DNA of 64,000 bases from Mesorhizobium ciceri biovar biserrulae WSM1271 (GCF_000185905.1 NC_014923.1:5293501-5357500), one strand, 5' to 3'. Positions 36,554-45,686 are shown, counted from the first letter of the stretch. Numbers and translations are program-made. The notes: a model not told the origin generated them from the sequence alone.

Positions 36554-37828
36554 ATGACTGAAGAATTGCCGTTCGAAGCCCTGTCGGTCGAAACCCTGGC
36601 TGCACGCCTTGGCGGCAACGAGGCGCTGTGCGCGAAGATCGGCAAGGACACCGGCGCCTGGAAGGTCCGCGAGGTCGGCGACGGCAATCTCAACCTGGTG
36701 TTCATCGTCGAAGGCGCCAGCGGTGCGGCCGTGGTCAAGCAGGCCCTGCCCTATGTCCGCCTGGTCGGCGACAGCTGGCCGCTGCCGTTGAAGCGCTCCT
36801 TCTTCGAATATCACGCGCTGACCAGGCAAGAGGCGCGCGCGCCGGGGTCAGTGCCGGCGATCCATTATTTCGATGAATGCCAGGCGCTGATCATCATGGA
36901 ATATCTTGCGCCGCCGCATATCATCCTGCGCCGTGCCCTGATCGACGGCCGCCAACTGCCGAACATCGCCCGGGATATCGGCCTGTTCATGGCCCGGACG
37001 CTGTTTCGCGGCTCCGACCTGCATATGGCCGCCAAGGACCGCAAGGCCGATCTGGCGCTGTTCGCCGACAATGTCGAGCTTTGCGACATCACCGAAAACC
37101 TGGTGTTCTCCGATCCCTATTTCGATGCCAAGATGAACCGGCACACCTCGCCGCAGCTCGACGGCCTGGTCGCCGAACTGCGCGCCGACCGCGACCTCAA
37201 GGTCGAGGCGCAGCGGCTGAAGCACATCTTCGCCGCCAATGCCGAAACGCTGCTGCATGGCGACCTGCATTCCGGTTCGATCATGGTCACCGACACGGAG
37301 ACCCGGATGATCGATCCGGAGTTCGCCTTCTACGGCCCGATGGCTTTCGACGTCGGCATGCTGCTTGCCAATTTCTGGATGTCCTTCTTCTCGCAACGCG
37401 GTCACGAACAGAAGGGCAAGCGCGACGCCATGCGCGCCTATCTGCTCGGTGTGACGGTCGAGACCTGGGCGGTGTTCCGCGCCGAGTTTTCGCATCTATG
37501 GCGCAGCGAGCGCACCGGCATGCTCTACCAAAAGAGCCTGTTCGAGGACCAGGGCGACATCCTTGCCTCAGAGCAGGCGCTCGACCATGTGCTGCACCAG
37601 ATCTGGACCGATCTGCTAGGCTTTGCCGGCGTCGAACTGCACCGGCGCATCCTCGGTCTCGCTCACAATGCCGATTTCGAGACCATTGCCGACGAGGATC
37701 TGCGCGCCAGTTGTGAAGCAAAGGCGCTGAAATTCGGCCGCCACCTCGCCGTCAACCGGCGCCAGATCCACAGCATCGACGAGGTCAACCAACTGGCCGC
37801 GCTGATCGAACAGGAGAGCAGCATTTGA
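36554..37828 (+). CDS. mtnK: S-methyl-5-thioribose kinase
   Basis: The 424-residue product matches methylthioribose kinase. It has the nucleotide-binding VGDGNLNLVFIVEG near residue 45, a KQALPYVRLVGDSWPL segment, the catalytic HGDLHSGSIMVT (about 236-247) and metal-binding IDPEFAFYGPMAFDVG of the aminoglycoside-kinase-like fold. It phosphorylates 5-methylthioribose at C1 with ATP in methionine salvage. A GGGAGGA site precedes the ATG. It overlaps mtnA by 4 bp and diverges from a ribose-type ABC operon, which suggests uptake of the free sugar from outside. Confidence 0.92.
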   Translation: MTEELPFEALSVETLAARLGGNEALCAKIGKDTGAWKVREVGDGNLNLVFIVEGASGAAVVKQALPYVRLVGDSWPLPLKRSFFEYHALTRQEARAPGSVPAIHYFDECQALIIMEYLAPPHIILRRALIDGRQLPNIARDIGLFMARTLFRGSDLHMAAKDRKADLALFADNVELCDITENLVFSDPYFDAKMNRHTSPQLDGLVAELRADRDLKVEAQRLKHIFAANAETLLHGDLHSGSIMVTDTETRMIDPEFAFYGPMAFDVGMLLANFWMSFFSQRGHEQKGKRDAMRAYLLGVTVETWAVFRAEFSHLWRSERTGMLYQKSLFEDQGDILASEQALDHVLHQIWTDLLGFAGVELHRRILGLAHNADFETIADEDLRASCEAKALKFGRHLAVNRRQIHSIDEVNQLAALIEQESSI

Positions 37829-38919
37829 ACGTCGGCGACCGCCACTATCGCACCATCTGGCTGAGCGACGACGGGCGTTCGGTCGATATCATCGACCAGC
37901 GCTGGCTGCCGCATGATTTCCGCATCGAGAGGATCGGCACGGTTGCCGGCATCGCCACCGCCATCCGCGACATGTGGGTGCGCGGCGCGCCGCTGATCGG
38001 CGTCACCGCTGCCTATGGCGTCGCCATGCAGATGGCCGACGATGCGTCGGATGCAGCGCTCGACGCCGTGTGGGAGACCCTGCACGAGACGCGGCCGACC
38101 GCGATCAATCTGCGCTGGGCGCTGGACGAAATGCGGCGCTTCCTGCGGCCTTTGCCTACCGAACAACGCGCTGCAGCCGCCTATCGGCGGGCCAGTGAGA
38201 TCGCCGACGAAGATGTCGGCCTCAACCGCGCCATCGGCGAGAACGGTCTCACCATCATCAAGGCGATCGCGGCGCGCAAGCAGAAGGGCGAGCCGGTCAA
38301 CATCCTGACCCATTGCAATGCCGGCTGGCTGGCGACGGTCGATTACGGCACGGCGACCGCGCCGATCTACCTGGCCACAGAAGCCGGCATTCCGGTCCAT
38401 GTCTATGTCGACGAGACGCGGCCGCGCAACCAGGGCGCCCAGCTGACCGCCTGGGAGATGGCCGGGCACGGCGTGCCGCACACGCTGATCGTCGACAATG
38501 CCGGCGGCCATCTGATGCAGCGCGGCGCAATCGACATGGTCATCGTCGGTACCGACCGCACCACGGCCGACGGCGATGTCTGCAACAAGATCGGCACCTA
38601 TCTCAAGGCGCTCGCCGCCGCCGACAACGACGTGCCGTTCTATGTCGCGCTGCCGTCGCCGACCATCGACTGGACGGTGCATGACGGACTGGCCGAAATC
38701 CCGATCGAGCAACGCTCGGCCGACGAGGTCTCGCTGGTCTGGGGCAAGACCGCCGCCGGCGAGATTGCCCAGGTGCGCATTTCGCCTGAGACGACGCCGG
38801 CGGCCAACCCGGCCTTCGACGTGACGCCGGCGCGGCTGGTGACCGGCCTGATCACCGAGCGCGGTGTCGCCAAGGCCTCGCGCGAGGGCCTGAAGCAGAT
38901 GTTTCCCGAGCGGGCGTAG
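37825..38919 (+). CDS. mtnA: S-methyl-5-thioribose-1-phosphate isomerase
   Basis: The 364-residue product matches MtnA (eIF2B-like family). It has RGAPLIGVTAAYGVA, the catalytic Cys in ILTHCNAGWLATVDYGTA, and the catalytic Asp in IVGTDRTTADGDVCNKIGTY. It converts methylthioribose-1-phosphate to methylthioribulose-1-phosphate. It starts with TTG overlapping the mtnK stop, with AGGAG upstream. No mtnB, mtnC, mtnD or mtnX follows. The next gene is a convergent Lrp-type regulator. Confidence 0.92.
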   Translation: MNVGDRHYRTIWLSDDGRSVDIIDQRWLPHDFRIERIGTVAGIATAIRDMWVRGAPLIGVTAAYGVAMQMADDASDAALDAVWETLHETRPTAINLRWALDEMRRFLRPLPTEQRAAAAYRRASEIADEDVGLNRAIGENGLTIIKAIAARKQKGEPVNILTHCNAGWLATVDYGTATAPIYLATEAGIPVHVYVDETRPRNQGAQLTAWEMAGHGVPHTLIVDNAGGHLMQRGAIDMVIVGTDRTTADGDVCNKIGTYLKALAAADNDVPFYVALPSPTIDWTVHDGLAEIPIEQRSADEVSLVWGKTAAGEIAQVRISPETTPAANPAFDVTPARLVTGLITERGVAKASREGLKQMFPERA

Positions 38920-38929
38920 CCGCTCGCTT

Positions 38930-39469
38930 CTAGTACAGAGGCTCGGCCATGTGCTTGGGTGTCGGCCAAGTCTCGGTGATACCCGGCTGCACCGGCCGCT
39001 CCAGATAGGTCGAGAGCACCACATAGCTGCGCGTCGAGGTGACGCCCGGCGTTTCGTAGAGGCGCGCCAAAAGGCCTTCGAGGGCCCTGGTGTCTTCGGT
39101 GCGGACCTTCAGCAGCATGCAGGTGTCGCCGGCGACGGTATGGATTTCCTCCACTTCGGGATATTGCGAGACCGCCATCAGTTCCGGCGTCTTTCCCCAG
39201 CCCCTGGTGTCGATATGGACAAAGGCAAGCAAAGGCTTTTTCACCGCCCGGGGATCGATGATGGTGACCGTGTTGCGGATGGCGCCGCTGCGCCGGAGCC
39301 GTTTGACCCGCTCATGCGCTGCCGGTGGCGACAAGCCGACGCGATCGCCGAGTTCGGCGTAGCTGATCGTGGCATCATCGACCAGGACACCTAATATTCT
39401 TCGGTCTATCGCGTCGAGATCGCGGGCCGCTGGCCTGTTCTGCAGAATGCCATCTGTTTCTTCATCCAT
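38930..39469 (-). CDS. Lrp/AsnC-family transcriptional regulator
   Basis: The 179-residue product has an N-terminal winged helix-turn-helix (DAIDRRILGVLVDDATISYAELGDRVGLSPPAAHERVKRLR, about residues 19-59) and a C-terminal RAM/ligand domain (AFVHIDTRG.., TVAGDTCMLLKVRTED). An N-terminal tail and a C-terminal extension make it slightly longer than the usual 150-165. Its target is unknown. It diverges from an MFS transporter gene 49 bp away, which it may control. Confidence 0.88.
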   Translation of the reverse strand: MDEETDGILQNRPAARDLDAIDRRILGVLVDDATISYAELGDRVGLSPPAAHERVKRLRRSGAIRNTVTIIDPRAVKKPLLAFVHIDTRGWGKTPELMAVSQYPEVEEIHTVAGDTCMLLKVRTEDTRALEGLLARLYETPGVTSTRSYVVLSTYLERPVQPGITETWPTPKHMAEPLY

Positions 39470-39518
39470 GGCGAAATTCCTGGTTCTCCGCTGAATAGAA
39501 TACGGCCATTATGCCGAT

Positions 39519-40688
39519 ATGTCGAACATTGATCAACTTGCACCATTGACTGCCCGAGCCCCGATCCCGGCGCTTGCCTATCTGTTGACGGGCTGCATCG
39601 CGGTCATCGGCTCGAACTCGCTGGTGCTGGGTCCGATTGCACCGGCTGTCGCCTCTTCGTTCGGAACCAGCGTGCCGGCCGTGATGATTGCGGCGGCCGC
39701 GTTCGGCCTCGGCACCTCTGCCAGCGCGCTGTTCCTGGCGCGCTACATCGACCGGCTCGGTGCTCGCAGAATGCTGCAGGGCGCACTGCTGCTGTTGGCA
39801 CTGGCGCTGGTCGCCAGCGCCGCGGCACCCACGGTGATCATGCTGGTCGCCGCACAGCTGCTGGCCGGCATCGCCGCCGGCGTCGCCATGCCGGCGATCT
39901 ATGCCAGCGCGGCGGCCATCGCCCCACCGGGCAGGGAGAGCGGCACGATCGGCGTCGTGCTGACCGGATGGACGCTCAGCATGGTCGCCGGCGTCTCGCT
40001 GTCGGCCGTGCTTGCCGATCTTGTGCATTGGCGCGCCGTTTTCGTGGCGGTCGCGGTGCTTGCGGCCCTTGCATGGATGGGACTGACAGTGACGTCGCTC
40101 AGCGACACCAGGAAGGCCGGACCGGCGCCCGCCCCGCTGGAAGCGCTCGGCATTCCCGGAATCCTGCCGCTGCTGGTCGCGTGCGCGGCCTTCATGACTT
40201 CGTTCTACGGCGTCTATGGCTATCTCGGCGACCATCTTCATGTCGGGCTTGGACAGCCGGTGAGCGCCAACGGCCTGGCGGCGCTTGCCTACGGCATAGG
40301 CTTCGGGACGGCTGCTCTGCTCGACGGCATCATCGACAGACTGGGTGCGCGGCGCGTCATGCCGTTTGCCTATCTTCTTGTCGCCGTCGTCTACGTCGCG
40401 ATGGCGGCGACGAGCGGCAGTTTCGGGCTGACCCTGACCATGGTGGCAATCTGGGGACTGGCCAATCATTTCGGCCTGAACGTCCTGGTGATGCGCCTGT
40501 CGGCGCTCGATCCATCGCGGCGCGGCACGATCATGGGCCTGAACAGTGCGGTGACTTACCTCGCGGTCTTTGTCGGCACCACCAGCTTCGGGCCGCTTTA
40601 TTCCAACTTCGGCTTTGCTGTCTGCGTGATGGTTGCAGCACTGCTCATGCTGATCGCCGCATCGGCGGCGGCGTGGCGCACGCGGTAG
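39519..40688 (+). CDS. Major facilitator superfamily transporter (DHA1-like)
   Basis: The 389-residue product has 12 predicted helices in two halves, with the MFS loop 2-3 motif visible as LARYIDRLGARRM (about residues 73-85) and a second-half copy DGIIDRLGARRVM. It resembles drug:H+ or amino-acid exporters of the DHA1 group. It lies between a divergent Lrp regulator and the FMN riboswitch of ribH. The pairing with Lrp suggests amino acid export, as inference only. Confidence 0.82.
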   Translation: MSNIDQLAPLTARAPIPALAYLLTGCIAVIGSNSLVLGPIAPAVASSFGTSVPAVMIAAAAFGLGTSASALFLARYIDRLGARRMLQGALLLLALALVASAAAPTVIMLVAAQLLAGIAAGVAMPAIYASAAAIAPPGRESGTIGVVLTGWTLSMVAGVSLSAVLADLVHWRAVFVAVAVLAALAWMGLTVTSLSDTRKAGPAPAPLEALGIPGILPLLVACAAFMTSFYGVYGYLGDHLHVGLGQPVSANGLAALAYGIGFGTAALLDGIIDRLGARRVMPFAYLLVAVVYVAMAATSGSFGLTLTMVAIWGLANHFGLNVLVMRLSALDPSRRGTIMGLNSAVTYLAVFVGTTSFGPLYSNFGFAVCVMVAALLMLIAASAAAWRTR

Positions 40689-40758
40689 TCGAACGTGCTT
40701 GGCCCAACCTTCTCACGGTTGACAGCAGCGCCCCGCCCTTTCATACAAAGCCGTTAAT

Positions 40759-40965
40759 GTTCTCAGGGCGGGGTGAAAGTCCCCACCGGCGGTAAGGGTT
40801 TCTACCCAAGCCCGCGAGCGCTTTCCGGTCCACGCATCAATGCGTGGATTCTTAAGTGCTAGAGCGTCCTTTACGCGTCCAAGGGACGCGTGGCGCTCTA
40901 GTGGAAAGGTCAGCAGATCCGGTGTGATTCCGGAGCCGACGGTTACAGTCCGGATGGAAGAGGAC
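40759..40965 (+). ncRNA. FMN riboswitch (RFN element)
   Basis: The conserved RFN blocks are present in order: TCAGGGCGGGGTGAAAGTCC, CCACCGGCGGTAA, GCCCGCGAGCG, GCAGATCCGGTG, CCGACGGTTACAGTCCGGAT and GGAAGAGGA. The outer stem pairs GTTCTC (40759-40764) with GAGGAC (40960-40965). It binds FMN and lowers expression of ribH downstream. The element is unusually long because the variable stem between CTTTCC (40821) and GGAAAG (40903) holds about 75 extra bases, including a dispersed palindrome. Confidence 0.95.
40859..40901. repeat. Rhizobial palindrome inserted in the riboswitch variable stem
   Basis: CTAGAGCG (40859-40866) pairs with CGCTCTAG (40894-40901), and inside it ACGCGTCC pairs with GGACGCGT. 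I know this CTAGAGCG...CGCTCTAG element as a common intergenic repeat of Mesorhizobium (memory, not search). A second small hairpin, CCACGCAT / ATGCGTGG (40830-40847), sits beside it in the same stem. Confidence 0.75.
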
Positions 40966-40978
40966 GAAACGGAAGCCG

Positions 40979-40997
40979 GCCCGCTTTTTGCGGGCTT
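40979..40997 (+). terminator. Riboswitch expression-platform hairpin
   Basis: GCCCGC (40979-40984) and GCGGGC (40990-40995) close over TTTTT, about 14 bases after the FMN aptamer and about 50 bases before the ribH ATG. The following T-run is weak (TT), so it could end transcription or act by alternative pairing. Confidence 0.5.
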
Positions 40998-41046
40998 AAT
41001 CCGTATCGTGCGTCCTGATTCTGGTTCGAAACGGAAGGATGGACCC

Positions 41047-41520
41047 ATGAATCAGCATTCCCATAAAGACTATGAAACGACCCGCATCGCCGTTATCCGC
41101 GCGCGCTGGCATGCCGACATCGTCGACCAGTGCGTACAGGCCTTCGAAGCTGAACTGGCCTCTCTGGGAGGCGAACGCTTCACCGTCGACATTTTCGACG
41201 TGCCCGGCGCCTATGAGATCCCCCTGCATGCCAAGACCCTGGCCGGGACCGGCCGTTATGCCGCGATCCTCGGCACGGCCTTTGTGGTCGATGGCGGCAT
41301 CTACCGGCATGAGTTCGTCGCAAGTGCTGTCATCGACGGCATGATGAACGTGCAGCTGTCGACCGGCGTGCCGGTGCTGTCGGCGGTGCTCACCCCGCAC
41401 AACTGCCACGACAGCGCCGAGCACCACCGCTTCTTCTTCGAGCACTTCACCGTCAAGGGCAAGGAAGCGGCGAACGCCTGCGTGCAACTCCTGGCGGCGC
41501 GGGACCTGATCGCGGCCTGA
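41047..41520 (+). CDS. ribH: 6,7-dimethyl-8-ribityllumazine synthase (RibH2 type)
   Basis: The 157-residue product matches lumazine synthase: ETTRIAVIRARWHADIVDQC, DVPGAYEIPLHAKTL, and the catalytic His in YRHEFVASAVIDGMM. It condenses 5-amino-6-ribitylamino-uracil with a C4 phosphate to make the riboflavin precursor. The sequence resembles the second, decameric RibH2 of Brucella and Mesorhizobium more than the ribosomally clustered RibH1. It is preceded by an FMN riboswitch and stands alone without other rib genes. The ATG at 41047 follows GAAGGA. The frame is open upstream only through the riboswitch. Confidence 0.92.
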   Translation: MNQHSHKDYETTRIAVIRARWHADIVDQCVQAFEAELASLGGERFTVDIFDVPGAYEIPLHAKTLAGTGRYAAILGTAFVVDGGIYRHEFVASAVIDGMMNVQLSTGVPVLSAVLTPHNCHDSAEHHRFFFEHFTVKGKEAANACVQLLAARDLIAA

Positions 41521-41684
41521 GGTCGTCAAACTGGCCGGATTTCAACCCTGCAACAAGAATTGCGATCGAGAAGCGCTCCGAAGGTTGCGGTTCCCTTGAA
41601 ATCCCGCCAGAAGCATCAAGGGCCGACCGGCAAACCGGCCGGCCCGCGACGTTGCGCTTGAAACCAGATACGGGAGACTATTGG

Positions 41685-42749
41685 GTGGCTCGCATAACAC
41701 TGAGACAATTGCTCGACCACGCCGCCGAATACGGCTATGGCGTGCCCGCTTTCAACATGAACAACATGGAACAGGGCCTCGCCATCATGGAGGCCGCCGA
41801 GGAGACCAAGTCGCCGGTCATCCTGCAGGCTAGCCGCGGCGCGCGCGCCTATGCCAATGACGTGGTGCTGGCCAAGCTGATCGACGCGCTGGTCGAAATC
41901 CATCCCGACATTCCGGTCTGCATGCATCTCGACCATGGCAACAACGAAGCCACCTGCGTCACCGCGATCCAGTACGGCTTCACCTCCGTCATGATGGACG
42001 GATCGCTGAAGGAAGACGGCAAGACGCCGGCCGACTACGCCTACAATTCCGGCATCACCAAGCGCGTCGTCGACATGGCGCATTGGGGCGGCGTGTCCGT
42101 CGAAGGCGAGATCGGCGTGCTCGGCTCGCTGGAAAGCGGCGGCGGCGAGCAGGAAGACGGCCACGGCGTCGAAGGCGCGATCAGCCACGACCAGCTTTTG
42201 ACTGATCCCGAACAGGCGGTGGAATTCGTCAAGGACACCCATGTCGATGCGCTGGCGGTTGCCATGGGCACCAGCCATGGCGCCTACAAATTCTCGCGCA
42301 AGCCGGACGGCGCGGTGCTGGCCATGAACGTCATCGAGGAGATCCATCGCCGCCTGCCGAACATGCACCTGGTCATGCACGGCTCGTCCTCGGTGCCGGA
42401 GGATCTGCAGGAGATCATCAACAAATATGGCGGCCAGATGAAGCCGACCTGGGGCGTCCCGGTCGAGGAAATCCAGCGCGGCATCAAGCACGGCGTGCGC
42501 AAGATCAACATCGATACCGACAACCGCATGGCGCTGACCGGCGCCATCCGCAAGGTGCTGACCGAGAACCCGAGCGAGTTCGACCCGCGCAAGTATCTGA
42601 CACCGGCCATGGCCGCCATGCGCAAGCTCTGCAAGGAGCGCTTCGAACAGTTCGGCACCGCCGGCAACGCGCAGAAGATCAAGCCGCTGCCGGTCGCCGA
42701 AATGGCCAAGCGCTACAAGTCGGGCAGTCTGGACCCGAAGTTCGGCTGA
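41685..42749 (+). CDS. fba: Class II fructose-bisphosphate aldolase (Calvin-cycle subtype)
   Basis: The 354-residue product matches zinc class II FBP aldolase: YGVPAFNMNNMEQGLAI, CMHLDHGNN with a zinc His, SVMMDGSL, VEGEIGVLGSLE, and GTSHGAYKF with a further His. It cleaves fructose-1,6-bisphosphate reversibly in glycolysis and gluconeogenesis. I chose the GTG at 41685 (VARITLRQLL), which has GGGAGA upstream and fits the family N-terminus. An ATG at 41652 lies further upstream in weak coding sequence. It is followed by a hairpin and the convergent ftsZ2. Confidence 0.92.
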   Translation: MARITLRQLLDHAAEYGYGVPAFNMNNMEQGLAIMEAAEETKSPVILQASRGARAYANDVVLAKLIDALVEIHPDIPVCMHLDHGNNEATCVTAIQYGFTSVMMDGSLKEDGKTPADYAYNSGITKRVVDMAHWGGVSVEGEIGVLGSLESGGGEQEDGHGVEGAISHDQLLTDPEQAVEFVKDTHVDALAVAMGTSHGAYKFSRKPDGAVLAMNVIEEIHRRLPNMHLVMHGSSSVPEDLQEIINKYGGQMKPTWGVPVEEIQRGIKHGVRKINIDTDNRMALTGAIRKVLTENPSEFDPRKYLTPAMAAMRKLCKERFEQFGTAGNAQKIKPLPVAEMAKRYKSGSLDPKFG

Positions 42750-42767
42750 GCTGAACGCTGGTATCGA

Positions 42768-42794
42768 GGGCAGGAGCGCGGCAGCGCCCTGCCC
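42768..42794. terminator. Hairpin between convergent fba and ftsZ2
   Basis: GGGCAGGAGCGC pairs with GCGCCCTGCCC with a bulged A, and GTTT follows on the plus strand. It probably terminates fba; the minus-strand T-run is weak. Confidence 0.5.
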
Positions 42795-42806
42795 GTTTAC
42801 CGAACA

Positions 42807-43841
42807 CTATTGAAGCGTCCGCGCCGGCTGACCGGCGTGGTCGCGCGCGATGCCGGCGTCGGCATCCTCGGCGCCAAAAGCACGGTCGAGGCCCGTCGCC
42901 ACGACCGAGACCCTGAAGCGGCCTTCCATGCCCTTGTCGAAGATGGCGCCAACGATGATGTCGGCATCCTCGTAGACCTCTTCGCGAATGCGGGTGGCGG
43001 CCTCGTCGACTTCAAACAGGGTCATGTCCCTGCCGCCCGATATCGAGACCAGCACGCCCTTGGCGCCTTTCATCGACACTTCGTCGAGCAGCGGGTTGGC
43101 GATCGCGGCTTCGGCCGCCTTCATCGCGCGGCCTTCACCGGAAGCCTCACCGGTGCCCATCATGGCGCGGCCCATGTCGCGCATCACGGATTTGACATCG
43201 GCGAAGTCGAGATTGATCAGGCCTTCCTTGACGATGAGGTCGGTGATGCAGCTGACGCCGGCATAGAGCACCCGGTCGGCAATGACGAACGCATCGGCGA
43301 AGGTGGTCTTGGCATCGGCGATCCTGAACAGGTTCTGGTTCGGGATGACGATCACCGTGTCGGCGCTCTCGCGCAGCCGCTCGATGCCTTCTTCGGCCAT
43401 CTGCATGCGGCGCCGGCCTTCAAAGGTGAACGGCTTGGTGACGACGCCAACCGTCAGGATGCCGGCTTTGCGCGCCGCCTGGGCGATGATTGGAGCCGCA
43501 CCGGTTCCCGTGCCGCCGCCCATTCCGGCGGTGACGAAACACATATGCGTGCCGGCCAGATGATCCATGATCTCGTCGAGCGATTCCTCGGCCGCGGCGC
43601 GACCGATCTCGGGAAGCGATCCGGCGCCCAGCCCTTCGGTGACATGAGCGCCAAGCTGGATCAGCCGCGTCGCCTTGGACATAGTCAGCGCCTGCGCGTC
43701 GGTGTTGGCGGCGATGAATTCGGTACCCTGAAGCTGCTCGGCGATCATGTTGTTGACGGCATTGCCGCCGCCGCCGCCGACGCCGATAACGGTGATCTTG
43801 GGTCTCATCTCGGAGATTTCGGGCTTCTTGAACTCGGCCAT
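42807..43841 (-). CDS. ftsZ2: Second, C-terminally truncated FtsZ
   Basis: The 344-residue product is a full FtsZ GTPase core: VIGVGGGGGNAVNNM, NTDAQAL, the tubulin signature GGGTGTG (108-114), and the T7 loop NLDFADVKSVM with its catalytic Asp. It stops at ..AGQPARTLQ, lacking the long linker and the conserved C-terminal peptide that binds FtsA and ZipA-like partners. Rhizobia are known to carry a short second FtsZ (FtsZ2 in Sinorhizobium). No ftsA, ftsQ or mur genes are nearby, so this is not the division-cluster copy. I chose the ATG at 43841 (MAEFKKPEISEM). Confidence 0.92.
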   Translation of the reverse strand: MAEFKKPEISEMRPKITVIGVGGGGGNAVNNMIAEQLQGTEFIAANTDAQALTMSKATRLIQLGAHVTEGLGAGSLPEIGRAAAEESLDEIMDHLAGTHMCFVTAGMGGGTGTGAAPIIAQAARKAGILTVGVVTKPFTFEGRRRMQMAEEGIERLRESADTVIVIPNQNLFRIADAKTTFADAFVIADRVLYAGVSCITDLIVKEGLINLDFADVKSVMRDMGRAMMGTGEASGEGRAMKAAEAAIANPLLDEVSMKGAKGVLVSISGGRDMTLFEVDEAATRIREEVYEDADIIVGAIFDKGMEGRFRVSVVATGLDRAFGAEDADAGIARDHAGQPARTLQ

Positions 43842-44324
43842 GCCTGTTTCTCCTTCGTCAATTGCGCGCGCTTCACGACCCACCCGCAGACTGCCTTGGG
43901 CATATTGCAATCGAGCGGCATGACGCGAATCAGTCCGTTGCGATGGGTACCCCAAAAAGCCAGACAGCGGCCAGAGGTGCAAGTGCATGCGAGGTCAAGA
44001 TTTGTGATGACCGTTTTGCACAGCGTGGCTCGGGCGCTGCGTGCGCCAGATCTTACCGCAGCGAGCTCGCCGATCCCGCCGATAGCGGCTGCGCGCTGGT
44101 TTACCGGCTCGTGCTTGGCATTCCGCCCTCCAACCTCTATGTTGCGATCGCAGATCGCGCAATTGGTTTTGAAATGCCTCCCGACATACCAGCTAGTGAC
44201 TTGAAAAAATAAGGAAAAGCGCTTGGCGACAGCCACGTCTGTTTTCCTAAAACTCACCAGCTATTTTTACCAGGGACGTGCGGCCGGTCAGGCTGCGGCA
44301 CCTTCGAAAACCAGAGGTTTTAAA
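43842..44324. other. Intergenic region upstream of ftsZ2 and the glutamine-synthetase-like gene
   Basis: About 480 bp between divergent genes. A plus-strand frame (43862-44212) is open but has poor codon bias, no ribosome-binding site and no recognisable product, so I do not call it. A small palindrome GCGATC-GCA-GATCGC (44144-44158) and an A-rich stretch near 44200 could be regulatory. Promoters for both flanking genes must lie here, but I see no clear boxes. Confidence 0.45.
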
Positions 44325-45680
44325 TTGAGCGATGCAATTGCGGACGTTTTGAACTGGCTTGAAAGCAGAACCGACATCCAGAGCCTCAGGGCGGCGGTGT
44401 GCGACCTCAACGGTATCATGCGCGGCAAGCGCATTCCCGTCGAGCAGGCAAGAAAGGCGCTGGAAGGCAAGCTGCGCATGCCTTTTTCGCTGATCGGACT
44501 GGATGTCTGGGGCGAAGACATCGAAGGCAACAGCCTGGTTTTCTCGACCGGCGATGCCGATGGACTGTGCCAATGGACCGGGCGCGGCATTCTGCCGGTG
44601 GCCTGGACGGCGCATCCGACGGCACTTGTCCCGCTGTGGCTTGCCGACGAAAGCGGCGCGCCCTATCTCGGCGACCCGCGACGGGCGCTGGCCCGCATCC
44701 TCGATCGCTACAAGGCCCTGGGCCTGACCCCGGTCGCGGCAACGGAACTCGAATTCTACCTTGTCGATCCGCAATCGCAGCGGCCGGTCGGCCCTGTCTC
44801 GCCGGTGACCGGACGCCGGCTCGATTCCGACGCGGCGCTGTCGATCGACGAAATCGACGATTTCGAATCCTTCATCCATGACGTCTACGAGGCTTGCCGG
44901 ACGCAAGGCATTCCCGTCGACACGGCCATCGCCGAAAACGGCGTCGGTCAGTTCGAGATCAATCTGAACCATGTCGCGGACGCGTTGCGGGCGGCTGACG
45001 ATGCGGTGCTGTTCAAGCGCACGGTGAAGGGCATTGCCCGCAAGCACGGCTTTGCCGCCTGCTTCATGGCCAAGCCCTATGGCGACCGGGCGGGCAACGG
45101 CTTTCACGTTCATTTCAGCCTGGTCGACGGTGAAGGGCGCAACGTCTTCGACGACGGCACCGACCAGGGCTCGGAGACCATGCGCCATGCAGTCGGTGGC
45201 CTGCTTGCGGCAATGGCCGAGAGCACGCTGGTATTCGCGCCGCACTTCAATTCGTACCGCAGGCTGCGCCCAAGATCCTATGCGCCAACCGCGGTCGCCT
45301 GGGGCTATGAGAACCGCATGGTCGCGATCCGCATTCCGGGCGGACCGACCGCTGCTCGCCGTATCGAGCACCGCGTATCGGGAGCCGACGCCAACCCCTA
45401 TCTGGTGCTCGCGGCCATATTGGGCGCCGCACTGACCGGCATCGAAAGACAGTTGTCGCCCGGTGATCCGATCGGCACAGACGGCCAGGGACTTCCGCCG
45501 GCAAAGCTTCCGCCGGACTGGGCATCCGCCATCGCCGCCTTCGAGAGCGGGACGCATGTGGCGGAGATTTTTCCAGCCATCCTGCGCGACTCCTTTGTGG
45601 CCTGCAAACGCCAGGAGCTGAACACATTCGCGCTCAATGTCAGCGACTTCGAGATCGAGACATACCTCGAGAGCGTCTAG
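44325..45680 (+). CDS. Glutamine synthetase family protein (PuuA-like gamma-glutamyl-amine ligase)
   Basis: The 451-residue product has the glutamine-synthetase fold: DLNGIMRGKRIPVEQARKAL, ATELEFYLVD, ENGVGQFEINLNH, KPYGDRAGNGFHVHFSL and RRIEHRVSGADANPYLVLAA. The FRGKRIP-like block is typical of PuuA-type gamma-glutamyl-polyamine synthetases rather than GlnA. It would ligate glutamate to an amine. I prefer the TTG at 44325, with GAGG 7 bases upstream, to a TTG at 44223 whose extension has poor coding bias. It faces the racemase-symporter-binding-protein operon, which may supply its substrate. Confidence 0.82.
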   Translation: MSDAIADVLNWLESRTDIQSLRAAVCDLNGIMRGKRIPVEQARKALEGKLRMPFSLIGLDVWGEDIEGNSLVFSTGDADGLCQWTGRGILPVAWTAHPTALVPLWLADESGAPYLGDPRRALARILDRYKALGLTPVAATELEFYLVDPQSQRPVGPVSPVTGRRLDSDAALSIDEIDDFESFIHDVYEACRTQGIPVDTAIAENGVGQFEINLNHVADALRAADDAVLFKRTVKGIARKHGFAACFMAKPYGDRAGNGFHVHFSLVDGEGRNVFDDGTDQGSETMRHAVGGLLAAMAESTLVFAPHFNSYRRLRPRSYAPTAVAWGYENRMVAIRIPGGPTAARRIEHRVSGADANPYLVLAAILGAALTGIERQLSPGDPIGTDGQGLPPAKLPPDWASAIAAFESGTHVAEIFPAILRDSFVACKRQELNTFALNVSDFEIETYLESV

Positions 45681-45686
45681 ATCGGG

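Noticed and set aside
43862..44212. Possible gene of 116 codons ahead of the glutamine-synthetase-like gene
   Set aside because: No ribosome-binding site, weak codon bias and no motif; more likely promoter region.
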